From the NCBI GenBank assembly GCA_963746325.1, contig CAVVBC010000024.1:186001-250000 (forward strand): a DNA stretch of 64,000 bases, in the 5' to 3' direction. Position 1 is the first letter of the stretch; the number at the start of each line of letters is the position of its first letter. Of the stretch, positions 15,145 to 25,009 are shown one piece after another. The position numbers and the translations under genes were made by a program. The notes beneath the pieces are model-generated. The model did no database searches. It saw nothing but the letters and a program-made list of their open reading frames with translations, and was not told the origin of the DNA. The stretch comes from RPQJ01 sp963746325 (lineage in GTDB: Bacteria > Pseudomonadota > Gammaproteobacteria > Steroidobacterales > Steroidobacteraceae).

Positions 15145-18100
15145 ATGAGCGCAGAGCACACGATCACGTCCCCGCCGGCTGACGCCGTCCATGCCGATCC
15201 CGCCGTGCAGCTGGGCGCTCCGGCCAAGCAGGGCCTGTACGACCCGCGCAACGAGCACGACGCCTGCGGCCAGGGATTCGTGGTCAACATCAAGGGTCAC
15301 AAGTCCCACCGGGTGCTGGAGCAGGCGATCCAGGTGCTCAAGAACCTGGACCACCGCGGCGCCTGCGGCTGCGAGGTCAACACCGGCGACGGCGCGGGCG
15401 TGCTGCTGCAGATGCCCCACGCCTTCAACGAGGACGTCTGCAAGAAGGCACGCATCCCCCTCCCCGCTGCCGGCCAGTACGGCAGTGGCATCATCTTCCT
15501 GCCGCGCAACCCCACGGTGCGGCGCCAGGTCGAGCAGAGGTTCGAACAGGTCGTGCAGTCCGAGGGCATGACCGTGCTCGGCTGGCGCACCGTGCCCACC
15601 CACAACGGCATGCTCGGCGAGACCGCGCGCTCGTGCGAGCCGTTCATGCGCCAGGTGTTCATCGCCCGCAGCCCCGACATCGCCGACGACCTGTCGTTCG
15701 AGCGCAAGCTGTACGTCGTCCGCAAGCGCGCCTACAGCGAAATCCGCACCTCGACGCTGTCCGGCGCCGAGTACTGGTACATCGTCAGCCTCTCGGCCCG
15801 CACGATCGTCTACAAGGGCATGCTGCTCACGACGCAGCTCGACCAGTACTTCCCCGACCTGCACAGCCCGCTGATGGAGACCGCGCTGGCGCTGGTCCAT
15901 TCGCGCTTCAGCACCAATACCTTCCCGAGCTGGGACCGCGCGCACCCTTACCGCTACATCGCGCACAACGGCGAGATCAACACGGTGCGCGGCAACGCCA
16001 ACTGGATGCACGCGCGCGAGGCGCGCTTCGAGGCCGATGCGTTCGGCGACGACATCCGCAAGATTCGCCCGATCATCAACCCGAACGGCAGCGACTCAGG
16101 CATGTTCGACAACACGCTCGAGCTGCTCTATCTCTCCGGCCGCTCGCTGCCGCACGCCGTCATGATGATGATCCCCGAGCCGTGGTCCAACCACGAGTCG
16201 ATGGACGACGAGAAGCGCGCGTTCTACCAGTACCACTCGAGCCTGATGGAGCCGTGGGACGGCCCCGCATCGATCTCGTTCACCGACGGCACGCAGATCG
16301 GCGCCGTGCTCGACCGCAACGGCTTGCGGCCCGGCCGCTACTACGTGACCACGGACGATCTCGTCATCCTGGCCTCGGAGGCCGGCGTGCTCGACGTGCC
16401 GCCCGACAACGTGGTGCGCAAGGGCCGTTTGCAGCCCGGCAAGATGTTCCTGGTCGACACCGCACAGGGGCGCATCGTCGAGGACGAGGAGATCAAGCGC
16501 ACGCTGGCCACTGCTCGCCCCTATCGCGAGTGGCTCGACGAGTACCAGATCCACGTCGACGACCTGCCGCAGCCACCTGAGCTGCCGCAGCCCGATCACG
16601 ACACGCTGCTGCAACGTCAGGTCGCGTTCGGCTACACGTTCGAGGATCAGCGCATCGTCCTCACGCCGATGGCGCGCGACGGCATCGAGGCCGTGGGCTC
16701 GATGGGCAACGACACGCCGCTCGCCGTGCTGTCGGCGCGGCCCCGGCTGTTGTACGACTATTTCAAGCAGCTGTTCGCGCAGGTCACGAACCCGCCGATC
16801 GACTGCATCCGCGAAGAGATCGTGACCTCGGCCGAAACGCGCCTCGGCTCCGAGGGCAACCTGCTCAACCCGCAGCCGTCGGATTGCCGTCGCCTCGAAC
16901 TGAAATTCCCGATCATCACCAACGAAGAGTTCGCGCGCGTCCGCCGCATGGACCTGCCGGGCCTGCGCGTGGGCGTGCTGCCGATCCTGTTCCGCGTGAG
17001 CCGCGGCGAGAAGGGCCTGGTGAAGTCGATGGAAGAACTGCGCCTGATGGCGCGGCGCCTGATCGAGGAAGAGGAAGTCAACGTCATCATCCTGAGCGAC
17101 CGCGGCGTCAACAAGGACTTCGCGCCGATCCCGGCGCTGATGGCCGTGGCCGGGCTGCATCACTACCTGATCCGCGAAGGCCTGCGCACGCGCGCGAGTC
17201 TCGTGCTCGAGACCGGCGAGGCGCGCGAGGTGCATCACTTCTCGCTGCTGATCGGCTACGGCGTGAGCGCCATCAACCCGTACCTCGCCTTCGAGACGAT
17301 CGATCGCATGATCCACGACGGCCTGCTGACCAACGTCGACCACAAGACCGCGTGCAAGAACTTCGTCAAGGCGGCCTCGAAAGGCGTGATCAAGGTCGCG
17401 TCGAAGATGGGCATCTCTTCGCTGCAGAGCTATCGCGGCGCGCAGGTGTTCGAGGCGCTTGGCCTGCGCCAGGACGTCATCGACGAGTACTTCTCGTGGA
17501 CGGCCTCGCGCGTCGGCGGCATCGGCACGGACGTCATTGCACAGGAAGTACTGCTGCGACACAACGCCGCGTTCCCCGACCGACCCGCGGCCGACCGCCA
17601 CACCCTGCCGGTCGGCGGCCAGTACCAGTGGCGGGCCGAGGGCGAGTATCACCTGTTCAATCCCGAGAGCATCCACCGCCTGCAGAAGGCCGTGCGCACC
17701 GGCAGCTACGAAACGTTCAAGGCGTACTCGGCGCTGGTCAACGACCAGGCGACCAACCTCGCCACGCTGCGCGGCCTGCTCGAGTTCAAGTCGGCCGAGC
17801 CCATCCCGCTCGAGCAGGTCGAACCGGTCGAGAGCCTGATGCAGCGCTTCAAGACGGGCGCGATGTCGTACGGGTCGATCAGCAAGGAAGCGCACGAGAC
17901 GCTCGCGATCGCGATGAACCGCATCGGCGGCAAGAGCAACACGGGCGAAGGCGGCGAAGACCCCGAGCGGCGCGTCCCGCTGCCGAACGGAGACTCGAAG
18001 AATTCCGCAATCAAGCAGGTCGCGTCGGGGCGGTTTGGCGTAACGAGCGAGTACCTCGTCAGCGCGAAGGAAATCCAGATCAAGATGGCGCAGGGCGCCA

Positions 18101-19803
18101 AGCCGGGCGAAGGCGGCCAGCTGCCCGGCAGCAAGGTGTATCCGTCGATCGCCAAGACGCGGCACACGACGGCCGGCGTCGGGCTGATTTCGCCGCCGCC
18201 GCATCACGACATCTATTCGATCGAGGACCTCGCGGAGCTCATCCACGACCTCAAGAACGCGAACCGTCGCGCGCGCATCAGCGTGAAGCTGGTCGCAGAA
18301 GTGGGCGTGGGCACGATTGCCGCGGGCGTCGCCAAGGCGCATGCCGACGTGGTGCTGATCAGCGGTTACGACGGGGGCACGGGCGCGTCGCCGCAGACCT
18401 CGATCACGCACGCAGGGCTGCCGTGGGAACTCGGCCTCGCCGAGGCGCACCAGACGCTGGTGCTGAACAACCTGCGCAGCCGCATCGCGGTCGAGACGGA
18501 CGGCCAGCTCAAGACGGGGCGCGACGTCGCCATCGCGGCGCTGCTCGGGGCCGAGGAGTTCGGCTTCGCCACTGCGCCGCTGGTGGCGACCGGCTGCATC
18601 ATGATGCGTGTCTGTCACCTCAACACGTGCCCGGCGGGCGTGGCCACGCAGGATCCGCGCCTGCGCGAGAAGTTCAAGGGCAGACCTGAGCACGTCGTGA
18701 ACTTCATGCAGTTCATTGCGCAGGAGCTGCGCGAGATCATGGCGCAGCTCGGTTTCCGCACGCTCGAGGATATGGTGGGCCGCGTCGACAAGCTCGAACC
18801 GCGCAAGGCGGTGAACCACTGGAAGGCCAGGGGCATCGACCTGTCCACCCTGCTCTACTCGCCCGAGGTCGACCCGGACTGGGGCCGTTACAAGCAGGAC
18901 GAGCAGGACCACGGCATCGAGCGTTCGCTCGACATGACCGTGCTGATGGCGCTCTGCGAGCCCGCGATCAAGCGCGGCGAGGACGTCGTGGCCGAACTGC
19001 CGATCCGCAACGTCAACCGCGTCGTCGGCACGATCGTCGGCAGTGAGATCACGCTGCAGCACGGCGCGAAGGGCCTGCCCGAGGACACCATCCGCCTGCA
19101 CTTCCGCGGGTCGGCGGGCCAGAGTTTCGGCGCGTTCATCCCGCCGGGCATGAGCCTTTCGCTGGAGGGCGACGCCAACGATTACGTGGGCAAGGGGTTG
19201 TCGGGCGGCAAGATCGCCGTGTTCCCGCCGGCCGGCTCGAAGTTCGCCGCGGAGGACAACATCATCGTCGGCAACGTCGCGCTGTATGGCGCAACCGGCG
19301 GCGAGGCGTACATCCGCGGCATGGCCGGCGAGCGCTTCGCCGTGCGCAACAGCGGCGCGAGCGCGGTCGTGGAGGCCGTGGGCGACCATGGCTGCGAGTA
19401 CATGACGGGTGGACGCGTCGTCGTGCTCGGCGCGACCGGCCGCAATTTCGGCGCGGGCATGTCCGGCGGCATCGCCTACGTGCTGGACGAACACGGCACC
19501 TTCGGCGCGCACGTGAATTCACAGATGGTCAACCTGGAGCGGCTCACCGACGCGGAGGAGATCACCGAGGTGCGGCGCATGATCGAGCGCCACCTGGCAC
19601 ACACGTCGAGCGACCGGGCCCGGGCCGTGCTCGGAGCGTGGGATGCGATGGTCCCGCAGTTCGTGCGGGTCATTCCGAAGGACTACCAGCGCATGCTCGC
19701 GTGCATCGCGCGGGCCGAGGAACAGGGCCTGGTGGGCGACGAGGCGATCATGGTCGCCTTCGAGCAGAATGCGCGCGACCTTGCGCGTGTCGGCGGCAAC
19801 TGA
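15145..19803 (+). CDS. gltB: Glutamate synthase (NADPH) large chain
   Basis: A GOGAT large subunit of 1552 residues, the normal length. It takes the amide of glutamine and transfers it to 2-oxoglutarate. The class-II amidotransferase Cys is in NEHDACGQGFVV, preceded by a propeptide of normal size. Amidotransferase features such as HSRFSTNTFPSWDRAHPYR and AHNGEINTVRGN follow. The FMN domain has SGYDGGTGASPQTSITHAG, and 3Fe-4S cluster cysteines occur in CIMMRVCHLNTCPAG. The C-terminal glycine-rich beta-helix (ATGGEAYIRG, GGRVVVLGATG) is complete. ATG 15145 is the best start by alignment to the family; a start at 15103 would add a basic leader. It forms an operon with gltD, 13 bases apart. No frameshift is seen over 4.7 kb. 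Confidence 0.98.
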   Translation: MSAEHTITSPPADAVHADPAVQLGAPAKQGLYDPRNEHDACGQGFVVNIKGHKSHRVLEQAIQVLKNLDHRGACGCEVNTGDGAGVLLQMPHAFNEDVCKKARIPLPAAGQYGSGIIFLPRNPTVRRQVEQRFEQVVQSEGMTVLGWRTVPTHNGMLGETARSCEPFMRQVFIARSPDIADDLSFERKLYVVRKRAYSEIRTSTLSGAEYWYIVSLSARTIVYKGMLLTTQLDQYFPDLHSPLMETALALVHSRFSTNTFPSWDRAHPYRYIAHNGEINTVRGNANWMHAREARFEADAFGDDIRKIRPIINPNGSDSGMFDNTLELLYLSGRSLPHAVMMMIPEPWSNHESMDDEKRAFYQYHSSLMEPWDGPASISFTDGTQIGAVLDRNGLRPGRYYVTTDDLVILASEAGVLDVPPDNVVRKGRLQPGKMFLVDTAQGRIVEDEEIKRTLATARPYREWLDEYQIHVDDLPQPPELPQPDHDTLLQRQVAFGYTFEDQRIVLTPMARDGIEAVGSMGNDTPLAVLSARPRLLYDYFKQLFAQVTNPPIDCIREEIVTSAETRLGSEGNLLNPQPSDCRRLELKFPIITNEEFARVRRMDLPGLRVGVLPILFRVSRGEKGLVKSMEELRLMARRLIEEEEVNVIILSDRGVNKDFAPIPALMAVAGLHHYLIREGLRTRASLVLETGEAREVHHFSLLIGYGVSAINPYLAFETIDRMIHDGLLTNVDHKTACKNFVKAASKGVIKVASKMGISSLQSYRGAQVFEALGLRQDVIDEYFSWTASRVGGIGTDVIAQEVLLRHNAAFPDRPAADRHTLPVGGQYQWRAEGEYHLFNPESIHRLQKAVRTGSYETFKAYSALVNDQATNLATLRGLLEFKSAEPIPLEQVEPVESLMQRFKTGAMSYGSISKEAHETLAIAMNRIGGKSNTGEGGEDPERRVPLPNGDSKNSAIKQVASGRFGVTSEYLVSAKEIQIKMAQGAKPGEGGQLPGSKVYPSIAKTRHTTAGVGLISPPPHHDIYSIEDLAELIHDLKNANRRARISVKLVAEVGVGTIAAGVAKAHADVVLISGYDGGTGASPQTSITHAGLPWELGLAEAHQTLVLNNLRSRIAVETDGQLKTGRDVAIAALLGAEEFGFATAPLVATGCIMMRVCHLNTCPAGVATQDPRLREKFKGRPEHVVNFMQFIAQELREIMAQLGFRTLEDMVGRVDKLEPRKAVNHWKARGIDLSTLLYSPEVDPDWGRYKQDEQDHGIERSLDMTVLMALCEPAIKRGEDVVAELPIRNVNRVVGTIVGSEITLQHGAKGLPEDTIRLHFRGSAGQSFGAFIPPGMSLSLEGDANDYVGKGLSGGKIAVFPPAGSKFAAEDNIIVGNVALYGATGGEAYIRGMAGERFAVRNSGASAVVEAVGDHGCEYMTGGRVVVLGATGRNFGAGMSGGIAYVLDEHGTFGAHVNSQMVNLERLTDAEEITEVRRMIERHLAHTSSDRARAVLGAWDAMVPQFVRVIPKDYQRMLACIARAEEQGLVGDEAIMVAFEQNARDLARVGGN

Positions 19804-19816
19804 GCGGAACACGACG

Positions 19817-21289
19817 ATGGGCAAGCCAACCGGTTTCATCGAGTACCTGCGCGAACTACCCGTTGATCGCGCCCCACTCCAGCGGATCGACGACTGGAAC
19901 GAATTCCATCCGCACCTGGAGGAACGTCGCCTGCGGCAGCAGGGCGCTCGCTGCATGGATTGCGGCGTGCCGTTCTGTCATACCGGCAAGCTCATCAGCG
20001 GCATGGCCGCAGGCTGCCCGATCAACAACGTCATCCCCGAGTGGAACGATCTCGTGTATCGCGGGCTGTGGCGCGAAGCGCTCGACCGGCTGCACATGAC
20101 CAACAACTTCCCGGAGTTCACGGGTCGCGTCTGCCCGGCGCCCTGCGAAGGATCCTGCGTCCTCGGCATCAACGAGCCGCCGGTGACGATCAAGAACATC
20201 GAGAACGAGATCATCGACCGCGGCTGGGACGAGGGCTGGGTGCTGCCCGAACCACCGGCGACGCGCACGGGCAAGAAGGTCGCCGTGATCGGTTCCGGCC
20301 CGGCGGGACTGACGGCTGCCCAGCAACTGAACCGCGCCGGCCACCTGGTCACGGTACTCGAGCGCGAGGATCGTCCGGGCGGCCTGCTGATGTACGGCAT
20401 CCCGAACATGAAGCTCGACAAGAAGGAAGTCGTCGAGCGGCGCATCCGGCTGCTCGAGGCCGAGGGCATCAAGTTCCTCTGCAACGCGAACGTCGGCGAG
20501 AACGTCGAGCCGCTGCTGCTGTTGCGCGATTTCGACGCGACCGTGATCTGCACGGGCGCGACACAGCCGCGGGACCTCCCGCTCGAAGGGCGCAACCTGC
20601 GCGGCGTGCACTTCGCGATGGAGTTCCTCACGGCCAGCACGCGGGCGCTGTTGAACGGCGGCGCCGATCATTCGCCCATCCATGCCCGCGGCAAGGACGT
20701 GATCGTGATCGGCGGTGGCGACACCGGCACCGATTGCGTCGGCACGTCGCTGCGCCAGGGCTGCAAGAGCGTGACGCAGATCGAGATCATGGCGCGTCCG
20801 CCGCTCGAGCGCGCCAACGACAACCCGTGGCCGGAGTGGCCCAAGGTCTACAAGATGGACTACGGGCAGGAAGAGGCCGCGGCCAGGTTCGGCGACGATC
20901 CGCGCGTCTACCTGACGACGGTGAAGAAGTTCGTCGGCGGTGCGGACGGCAACCTCGAGTCGGTCGTCACGGTCGAGGTGCGCTGGCAGCGCAACGACAA
21001 GGGCGCCATGGTGCCGGTGGAAGTGCCAGGCACCGAGCAGGTGCGGCCCGCGCAGCTCGTGCTGCTGGCGATGGGCTTCCTCGGACCGGAACAGCCCCTG
21101 CTGGCGGATATCGGCGTCGAACGCGATAGCCGCAGCAACGTGCAGGCCGAGTATGGCCGCTACGAGACGAGCATCAAGGGCGTCTTCGCTGCAGGCGATT
21201 GCCGGCGCGGCCAGAGCCTCGTCGTGTGGGCGATCAACGAAGGCCGCGGCGCGGCCGCGGTGTGCGACCGCTACCTGCAGGGCAGGTAG
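19817..21289 (+). CDS. gltD: Glutamate synthase small chain
   Basis: A subunit of 490 residues that passes electrons from NADPH through FAD and iron-sulfur clusters to GltB. The N-terminal cluster cysteines are in CMDCGVPFCHTG and AGCPINNVIPEWNDLV, then CPAPCEGSCVLG. FAD binding is at VAVIGSGPAGLTAAQQLNRA and NADPH binding at VIVIGGGDTGTDCVGTS. It ends with GVFAAGDCRRGQSLVVWAI. It sits directly after gltB in the same transcript. Confidence 0.98.
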   Translation: MGKPTGFIEYLRELPVDRAPLQRIDDWNEFHPHLEERRLRQQGARCMDCGVPFCHTGKLISGMAAGCPINNVIPEWNDLVYRGLWREALDRLHMTNNFPEFTGRVCPAPCEGSCVLGINEPPVTIKNIENEIIDRGWDEGWVLPEPPATRTGKKVAVIGSGPAGLTAAQQLNRAGHLVTVLEREDRPGGLLMYGIPNMKLDKKEVVERRIRLLEAEGIKFLCNANVGENVEPLLLLRDFDATVICTGATQPRDLPLEGRNLRGVHFAMEFLTASTRALLNGGADHSPIHARGKDVIVIGGGDTGTDCVGTSLRQGCKSVTQIEIMARPPLERANDNPWPEWPKVYKMDYGQEEAAARFGDDPRVYLTTVKKFVGGADGNLESVVTVEVRWQRNDKGAMVPVEVPGTEQVRPAQLVLLAMGFLGPEQPLLADIGVERDSRSNVQAEYGRYETSIKGVFAAGDCRRGQSLVVWAINEGRGAAAVCDRYLQGR

Positions 21290-21326
21290 TCTTACCCATA
21301 GCGTGTGGCTGAGCGGCCGGCGCCGT

Positions 21327-22476
21327 TCAGCCCATGGGCAGCTCGTGCTTTTCGCCGCGCTCGTAGACGACGTTGGCGCGCCCGACCAGCAGCGGGTCGA
21401 CCTGCCCGATCAGCTCGACGTCCTTGTTGGTGTACGGCAGCCGGTGCAGCACGTAGCGCATCGCGTTGAGCCGCGCGCGCTTCTTGCAGTCGGACTTGAT
21501 CACCGTCCACGGCGAGTCGGCGGTGTCGGTGTGGAAGAACATCGACTCCTTGGCCCGCGTGTAGTCGTCCCACTTGTCGAGCGAGGCCAGGTCGATCGGG
21601 CACAGCTTCCACTGCTTCAGCGGATGCGACCTGGCGCTCCTTGAAGCGGCGGCGCTGCTCCTCGCGGCTGACCGAGAACCAGAACTTGATCAGGTGGATG
21701 CCGCTGCGCACCAGGTTGCGCTCGAACTCCGGGCCTGGCGCATGAACTCCTCGTACTCGGCGTCGGTGCAGAAGCCCATCACGCGCTCGACGCCGGCGCG
21801 GTTGTACCAGGAGCGGTCGAACAGCACGATCTCGCCCGCGGTCGGCAGGTGCTGCACGTAGCGCTGGAAGTACCACTGCCCGCGCTCGACCTCGCTCGGC
21901 TTCTCCAGCGCCACCACGCGCGCGCCGCGCGGGTTGAGGTGCTCCATGAAGCGCTTGATCGTGCCGCCCTTGCCGGCCGCGTCGCGGCCCTCGAACAGGA
22001 TCACGACCCGCTGCGCCGGTGTCCTTGACCCAGGCCTGCAGCTTCAGCAGCTCGACCTGCAGCCGGTACTTCTGCCGTTCGTAGGTCTTGCGCGACAGCA
22101 GGTTGTTGTACGGATAGCCGCCGTCGCGCCAGCCGGCGGCGAGCTCGGCATCGTCGTGCTCGCGGCGCAGGGCGCGGTCGGCGTCCTCGTGGTGCAACAG
22201 CACCTTGCGCAGCTGCGCCACGTCGTCGGGCGACGCGCCCTTGAGGATCGCCGCGAGCGAGTCACGGGCAGCGTTGACACCATCGGTGCGCAGCGCCTTC
22301 TGCAGGATGTCGCCGACCGCGTAGGCCTTGGACTCGTGCGCCGCCGACACGGCCTCGCGCACCGAGAAGTCGGCGATGCCCTGGTCGGTCAGGCGCGGCG
22401 CGATGTCGCCCTGCACCAGTCGTCGCGGGGTCTTGGGTGGCGGGCGTCGGCGCTGCGTGGGGGTCTTGGTGGCCAT
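21327..22476 (-). pseudogene. ppk2: Polyphosphate kinase 2, three frameshifts
   Basis: A PPK2-family polyphosphate:nucleotide phosphotransferase. The N-terminal region (about 90 residues, beginning MATKTPTQRRRPPPKT) and the kinase core are split over frames. Walker A is FEGRDAAGKGGTIKRF, Walker B/lid is IVLFDRSWYNRAGVE, followed by RNLVRSGIHLIKFWFSVS, and KKRARLNAMRYVLHRLPY is near the end. The breaks fall near 22015, 21738 and 21632. Every conserved block is intact, so the gene was probably functional and the indels are likely sequence errors. It uses polyphosphate to phosphorylate nucleotides, or the reverse; the subclass is unresolved. Confidence 0.88.
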
Positions 22477-22635
22477 GGCGGTAGGTCTCAGTCATCTGCT
22501 GACTGTCCGCCATTTTACGCTAAGGCAAGGCGGGGCCGCCGCCGAGGGCCAAGCAGAGCGAGCGCCAGGTCCACGGTGCCCACGAGCGCTTCGCGACGCG
22601 CGTGGGAGGCGCAACTGGCCGCGGAACGGTCGCGG

Positions 22636-23223
22636 TCAGCCCGTGCGCCGCAGCGACCAGACGCCGGGCACGTCTGCGCGCCACGTGGGCAGCAGCGCAA
22701 GCAGCCACAATTCCTCGAGGCTCGCGGCCACGCTGGCCAGGGTCGCGACATACAACAGCCAGTCGTGCTGTCCCAGCACGAACAGTACGACGACATACAC
22801 GCTGAGCAGTACACCGGCCACCTTGGACAGGTGCGTATGAAAACTCGACAGACGCCCGTAGCGGACCCACGCGAGTCCGTTCTCCAGCGTCCAGCAAGCC
22901 GCCGCGACACCAATCACCCAGCGGTGCTCCCACAGGACATCGCGATGGAAAGCGAGCAGGCCGGCCAGGCCGGCCAGCCATATCAAAGAGTCGCCGAGCG
23001 AATCGAGCCGGGCTCCCAGCCTGGACTGAACCCCGAGCGAACGCGCGATCCAGCCATCGGCTGCATCGGTCAGCAAGGCCGGCACGAGCACCCACGTGTA
23101 GGCCGTCTGCGCTCCGGCCAACGCCAGCAGCAACAGCAGGGGTGCACAGGCGATCCGCGTCGCGCTCAACGCGTTCGGCACCTGGCTCCAGGCGTCGGAT
23201 CGTGGCGTGGCCCTTGCCTCCAT
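22636..23223 (-). CDS. CDP-alcohol phosphatidyltransferase
   Basis: An integral membrane enzyme of 195 residues that transfers a phosphatidyl group from CDP-diacylglycerol to an alcohol. The family motif D-x2-DG-x2-AR-x8-G-x3-D-x3-D is perfect: DAADGWIAR, eight residues, then GARLDSLGD. Flanking helices include WVIGVAAACWTLENGLAW and VLLSVYVVVLFVLGQ. ATG 23223 is chosen because it starts 28 residues before the first helix; the longer reading crosses the FKBP promoter. The head-group alcohol is not determined. Confidence 0.88.
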   Translation of the reverse strand: MEARATPRSDAWSQVPNALSATRIACAPLLLLLALAGAQTAYTWVLVPALLTDAADGWIARSLGVQSRLGARLDSLGDSLIWLAGLAGLLAFHRDVLWEHRWVIGVAAACWTLENGLAWVRYGRLSSFHTHLSKVAGVLLSVYVVVLFVLGQHDWLLYVATLASVAASLEELWLLALLPTWRADVPGVWSLRRTG

Positions 23224-23323
23224 GTCGCCAGTGTCGGCCCCTCGGCGGCCGCCGAAATCGGGGACAACCGCAGGCGACGCCAAGTAAGATCGCGCGCTCA
23301 CCCAACTTGCGTCGAGGCTATAC

Positions 23324-24046
23324 ATGCGACTGATTCCCACTTGCGCGGCGCTGGCGGCGCTGACCCTTTCGTCGTCGTTTGCTCCCGCCGTGCTGGCTGC
23401 CACACCGGCCGCGCCGGCCGCGATGGATGAAGCCGCCCGCATGCAATACGCGCTGGGATATCAGCTGGGCCGCGACCTGGCCGGCATCGAGGCACGCCCG
23501 CAGGACATGCTGCAGGGCCTGACCGACGGGCGCACGGGTGCCAAGGCAAAGTTGACCGACTCGGAACTGGCCGCTGCCCTGACGGCGCTGCAGCAGAAGG
23601 TCGGCGCACAGCGGGCACAGGAGCAGGCGGCAGCCGGCGAGAAGGCCATGGCTGCCGGCAAGGCTTACCTGGCCGCCAATGCAAAAAAGCCGGGCGTGAC
23701 CACGACGGCGAGCGGCCTGCAGTACCGCATCGTCACGCCAGGCACCGGCAAGACCCCGGTTGCTACCGACACGGTCACCGTGCACTACAAGGGCACGCTG
23801 GTGGACGGCACGGAATTCGACAGTTCCTACAAGCGCGGCGAACCGGCATCGTTCCCGGTGAATGGCGTCATTCCCGGGTGGACCGAAGCGCTGCAGCTGC
23901 TCAAGGTCGGCGCAAAGGTCGAACTCGCGATCCCGCCTGAGCTCGCCTACGGCGCCAACGGTCCGCTGGCCAACCAGGTGCTGCTCTTCGACGTCGAGCT
24001 GCTCGGCGCGACGGCACCGATCACGACCGAGTCGGGCACCAAGTAA
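23324..24046 (+). CDS. FKBP-type peptidyl-prolyl isomerase (FkpA/Mip type)
   Basis: A periplasmic proline isomerase of 240 residues. It has a signal peptide (LAALTLSSSFAPAVLA-AT), a helical dimerisation domain (YALGYQLGRDLAGIEARP ... AALTALQQKVGAQ), then the FKBP fold with SGLQYRIVTPGTG, TVHYKGTLVDGTEFDSSY, GVIPGWTEALQLLKVG and IPPELAYGANG. FK506-site residues (Y, D, W, Y) are in place. The downstream hydrolase begins 17 bases later, so they may be cotranscribed. Confidence 0.95.
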   Translation: MRLIPTCAALAALTLSSSFAPAVLAATPAAPAAMDEAARMQYALGYQLGRDLAGIEARPQDMLQGLTDGRTGAKAKLTDSELAAALTALQQKVGAQRAQEQAAAGEKAMAAGKAYLAANAKKPGVTTTASGLQYRIVTPGTGKTPVATDTVTVHYKGTLVDGTEFDSSYKRGEPASFPVNGVIPGWTEALQLLKVGAKVELAIPPELAYGANGPLANQVLLFDVELLGATAPITTESGTK

Positions 24047-24063
24047 CGGACGACGCGCCCACC

Positions 24064-25009
24064 ATGGCGATCGCGGCACGCAACGAGCTGCGCTTCGAGT
24101 ACGACACGTTCGGCGACGTGGGCGCGCCGCCGTTGTTGCTGGTGCAGGGCCTGGGCATGCCTGCCGCGATGTGGCCCGATGCGTTCATCGAGACGCTGGT
24201 GCGCGAGGGCCTGCGCGTGCTCACGTTCGACAACCGCGACTGCGGCGGCTCGTCGCGGCTGGCGACGGCAGCGGTACCGAACATCCCGCGTGCGATGGCG
24301 CGCGCATTGCTGCGGCGTCCGGTAACCGCTCCCTACACGCTCGACGACATGGCGGAGGATGCGGTCGCTGTGCTCGACGCAGCCGGCGTCGCCCGCGCGC
24401 ACGTCGCGGGAGTGTCGATGGGCGGCATGATCGCGCAGGTGATCGCGGCGCGGCATCCGCAGCGCGTGTTCACGCTGACTTCGATCATGTCGTCCACCGG
24501 CAACCCGCAGCCGAGCGTCGCGCTCGGGAAGACGCGGGCCTTGCGCGCGTTGCTGCGGCGGCCACCAAGAGATCCCGACGCTCGAGCAAGCCGTTGCTCA
24601 CCTGCAATTCCTGTTCGGAGTGATCGGCAGCCCGGGCTTCCGCCAGGACGATGCCGAGCGGCGGATGCTGTTCGAGCGCGCGGCCCGTCGCGGGCTTTAT
24701 CCGGCGGGGACTGCGCGACAGCTCGCGGCGATCCTCGCGTCGGGCGACCGGCGTGAGCTACTGCACAGGATCGCAGCGCCGACGCTGGTGATCCACGGCG
24801 CGGACGATCCGTTGGTGCGCGTTGCCGCGGGCCGCGACACGGCCCGACATATCAGGGGCGCACGTCTCAAGATCGTGCCCGGCATGGGCCATGATTTTCC
24901 ACCGCGACTCATGCGCGGCCTGGCCGTCATGATCGCGGAGCACTGTCGTGCCGAGGTCAGCGGGACGCCGGCAACAGCGCCGCCGACTGTTCCGGGTAAA
25001 GCTGCCTGA
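24064..25009 (+). pseudogene. Alpha/beta-hydrolase, one frameshift
   Basis: An alpha/beta-fold hydrolase. The N-terminal frame gives LLVQGLGMPAAMWPDAF, TFDNRDCGGSSR and the nucleophile elbow GVSMGGMIAQVIAARHP. The second frame gives VIGSPGFRQDDAERRMLFER, the acid in VIHGADDPLVRV and the His in VPGMGHDFPPRL. The frames meet near 24565-24580. All three catalytic residues are present, so a sequence error is more likely than decay. The stop at 25009 overlaps the convergent GTPase gene by about 50 bases. Confidence 0.85.

Noticed and set aside
16096..19512. Very long minus-strand open frame opposite gltB
   Set aside because: It is Arg/Ala/His-rich with no domain sense; the plus strand encodes a full GltB. 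Long antisense frames are expected at this GC.
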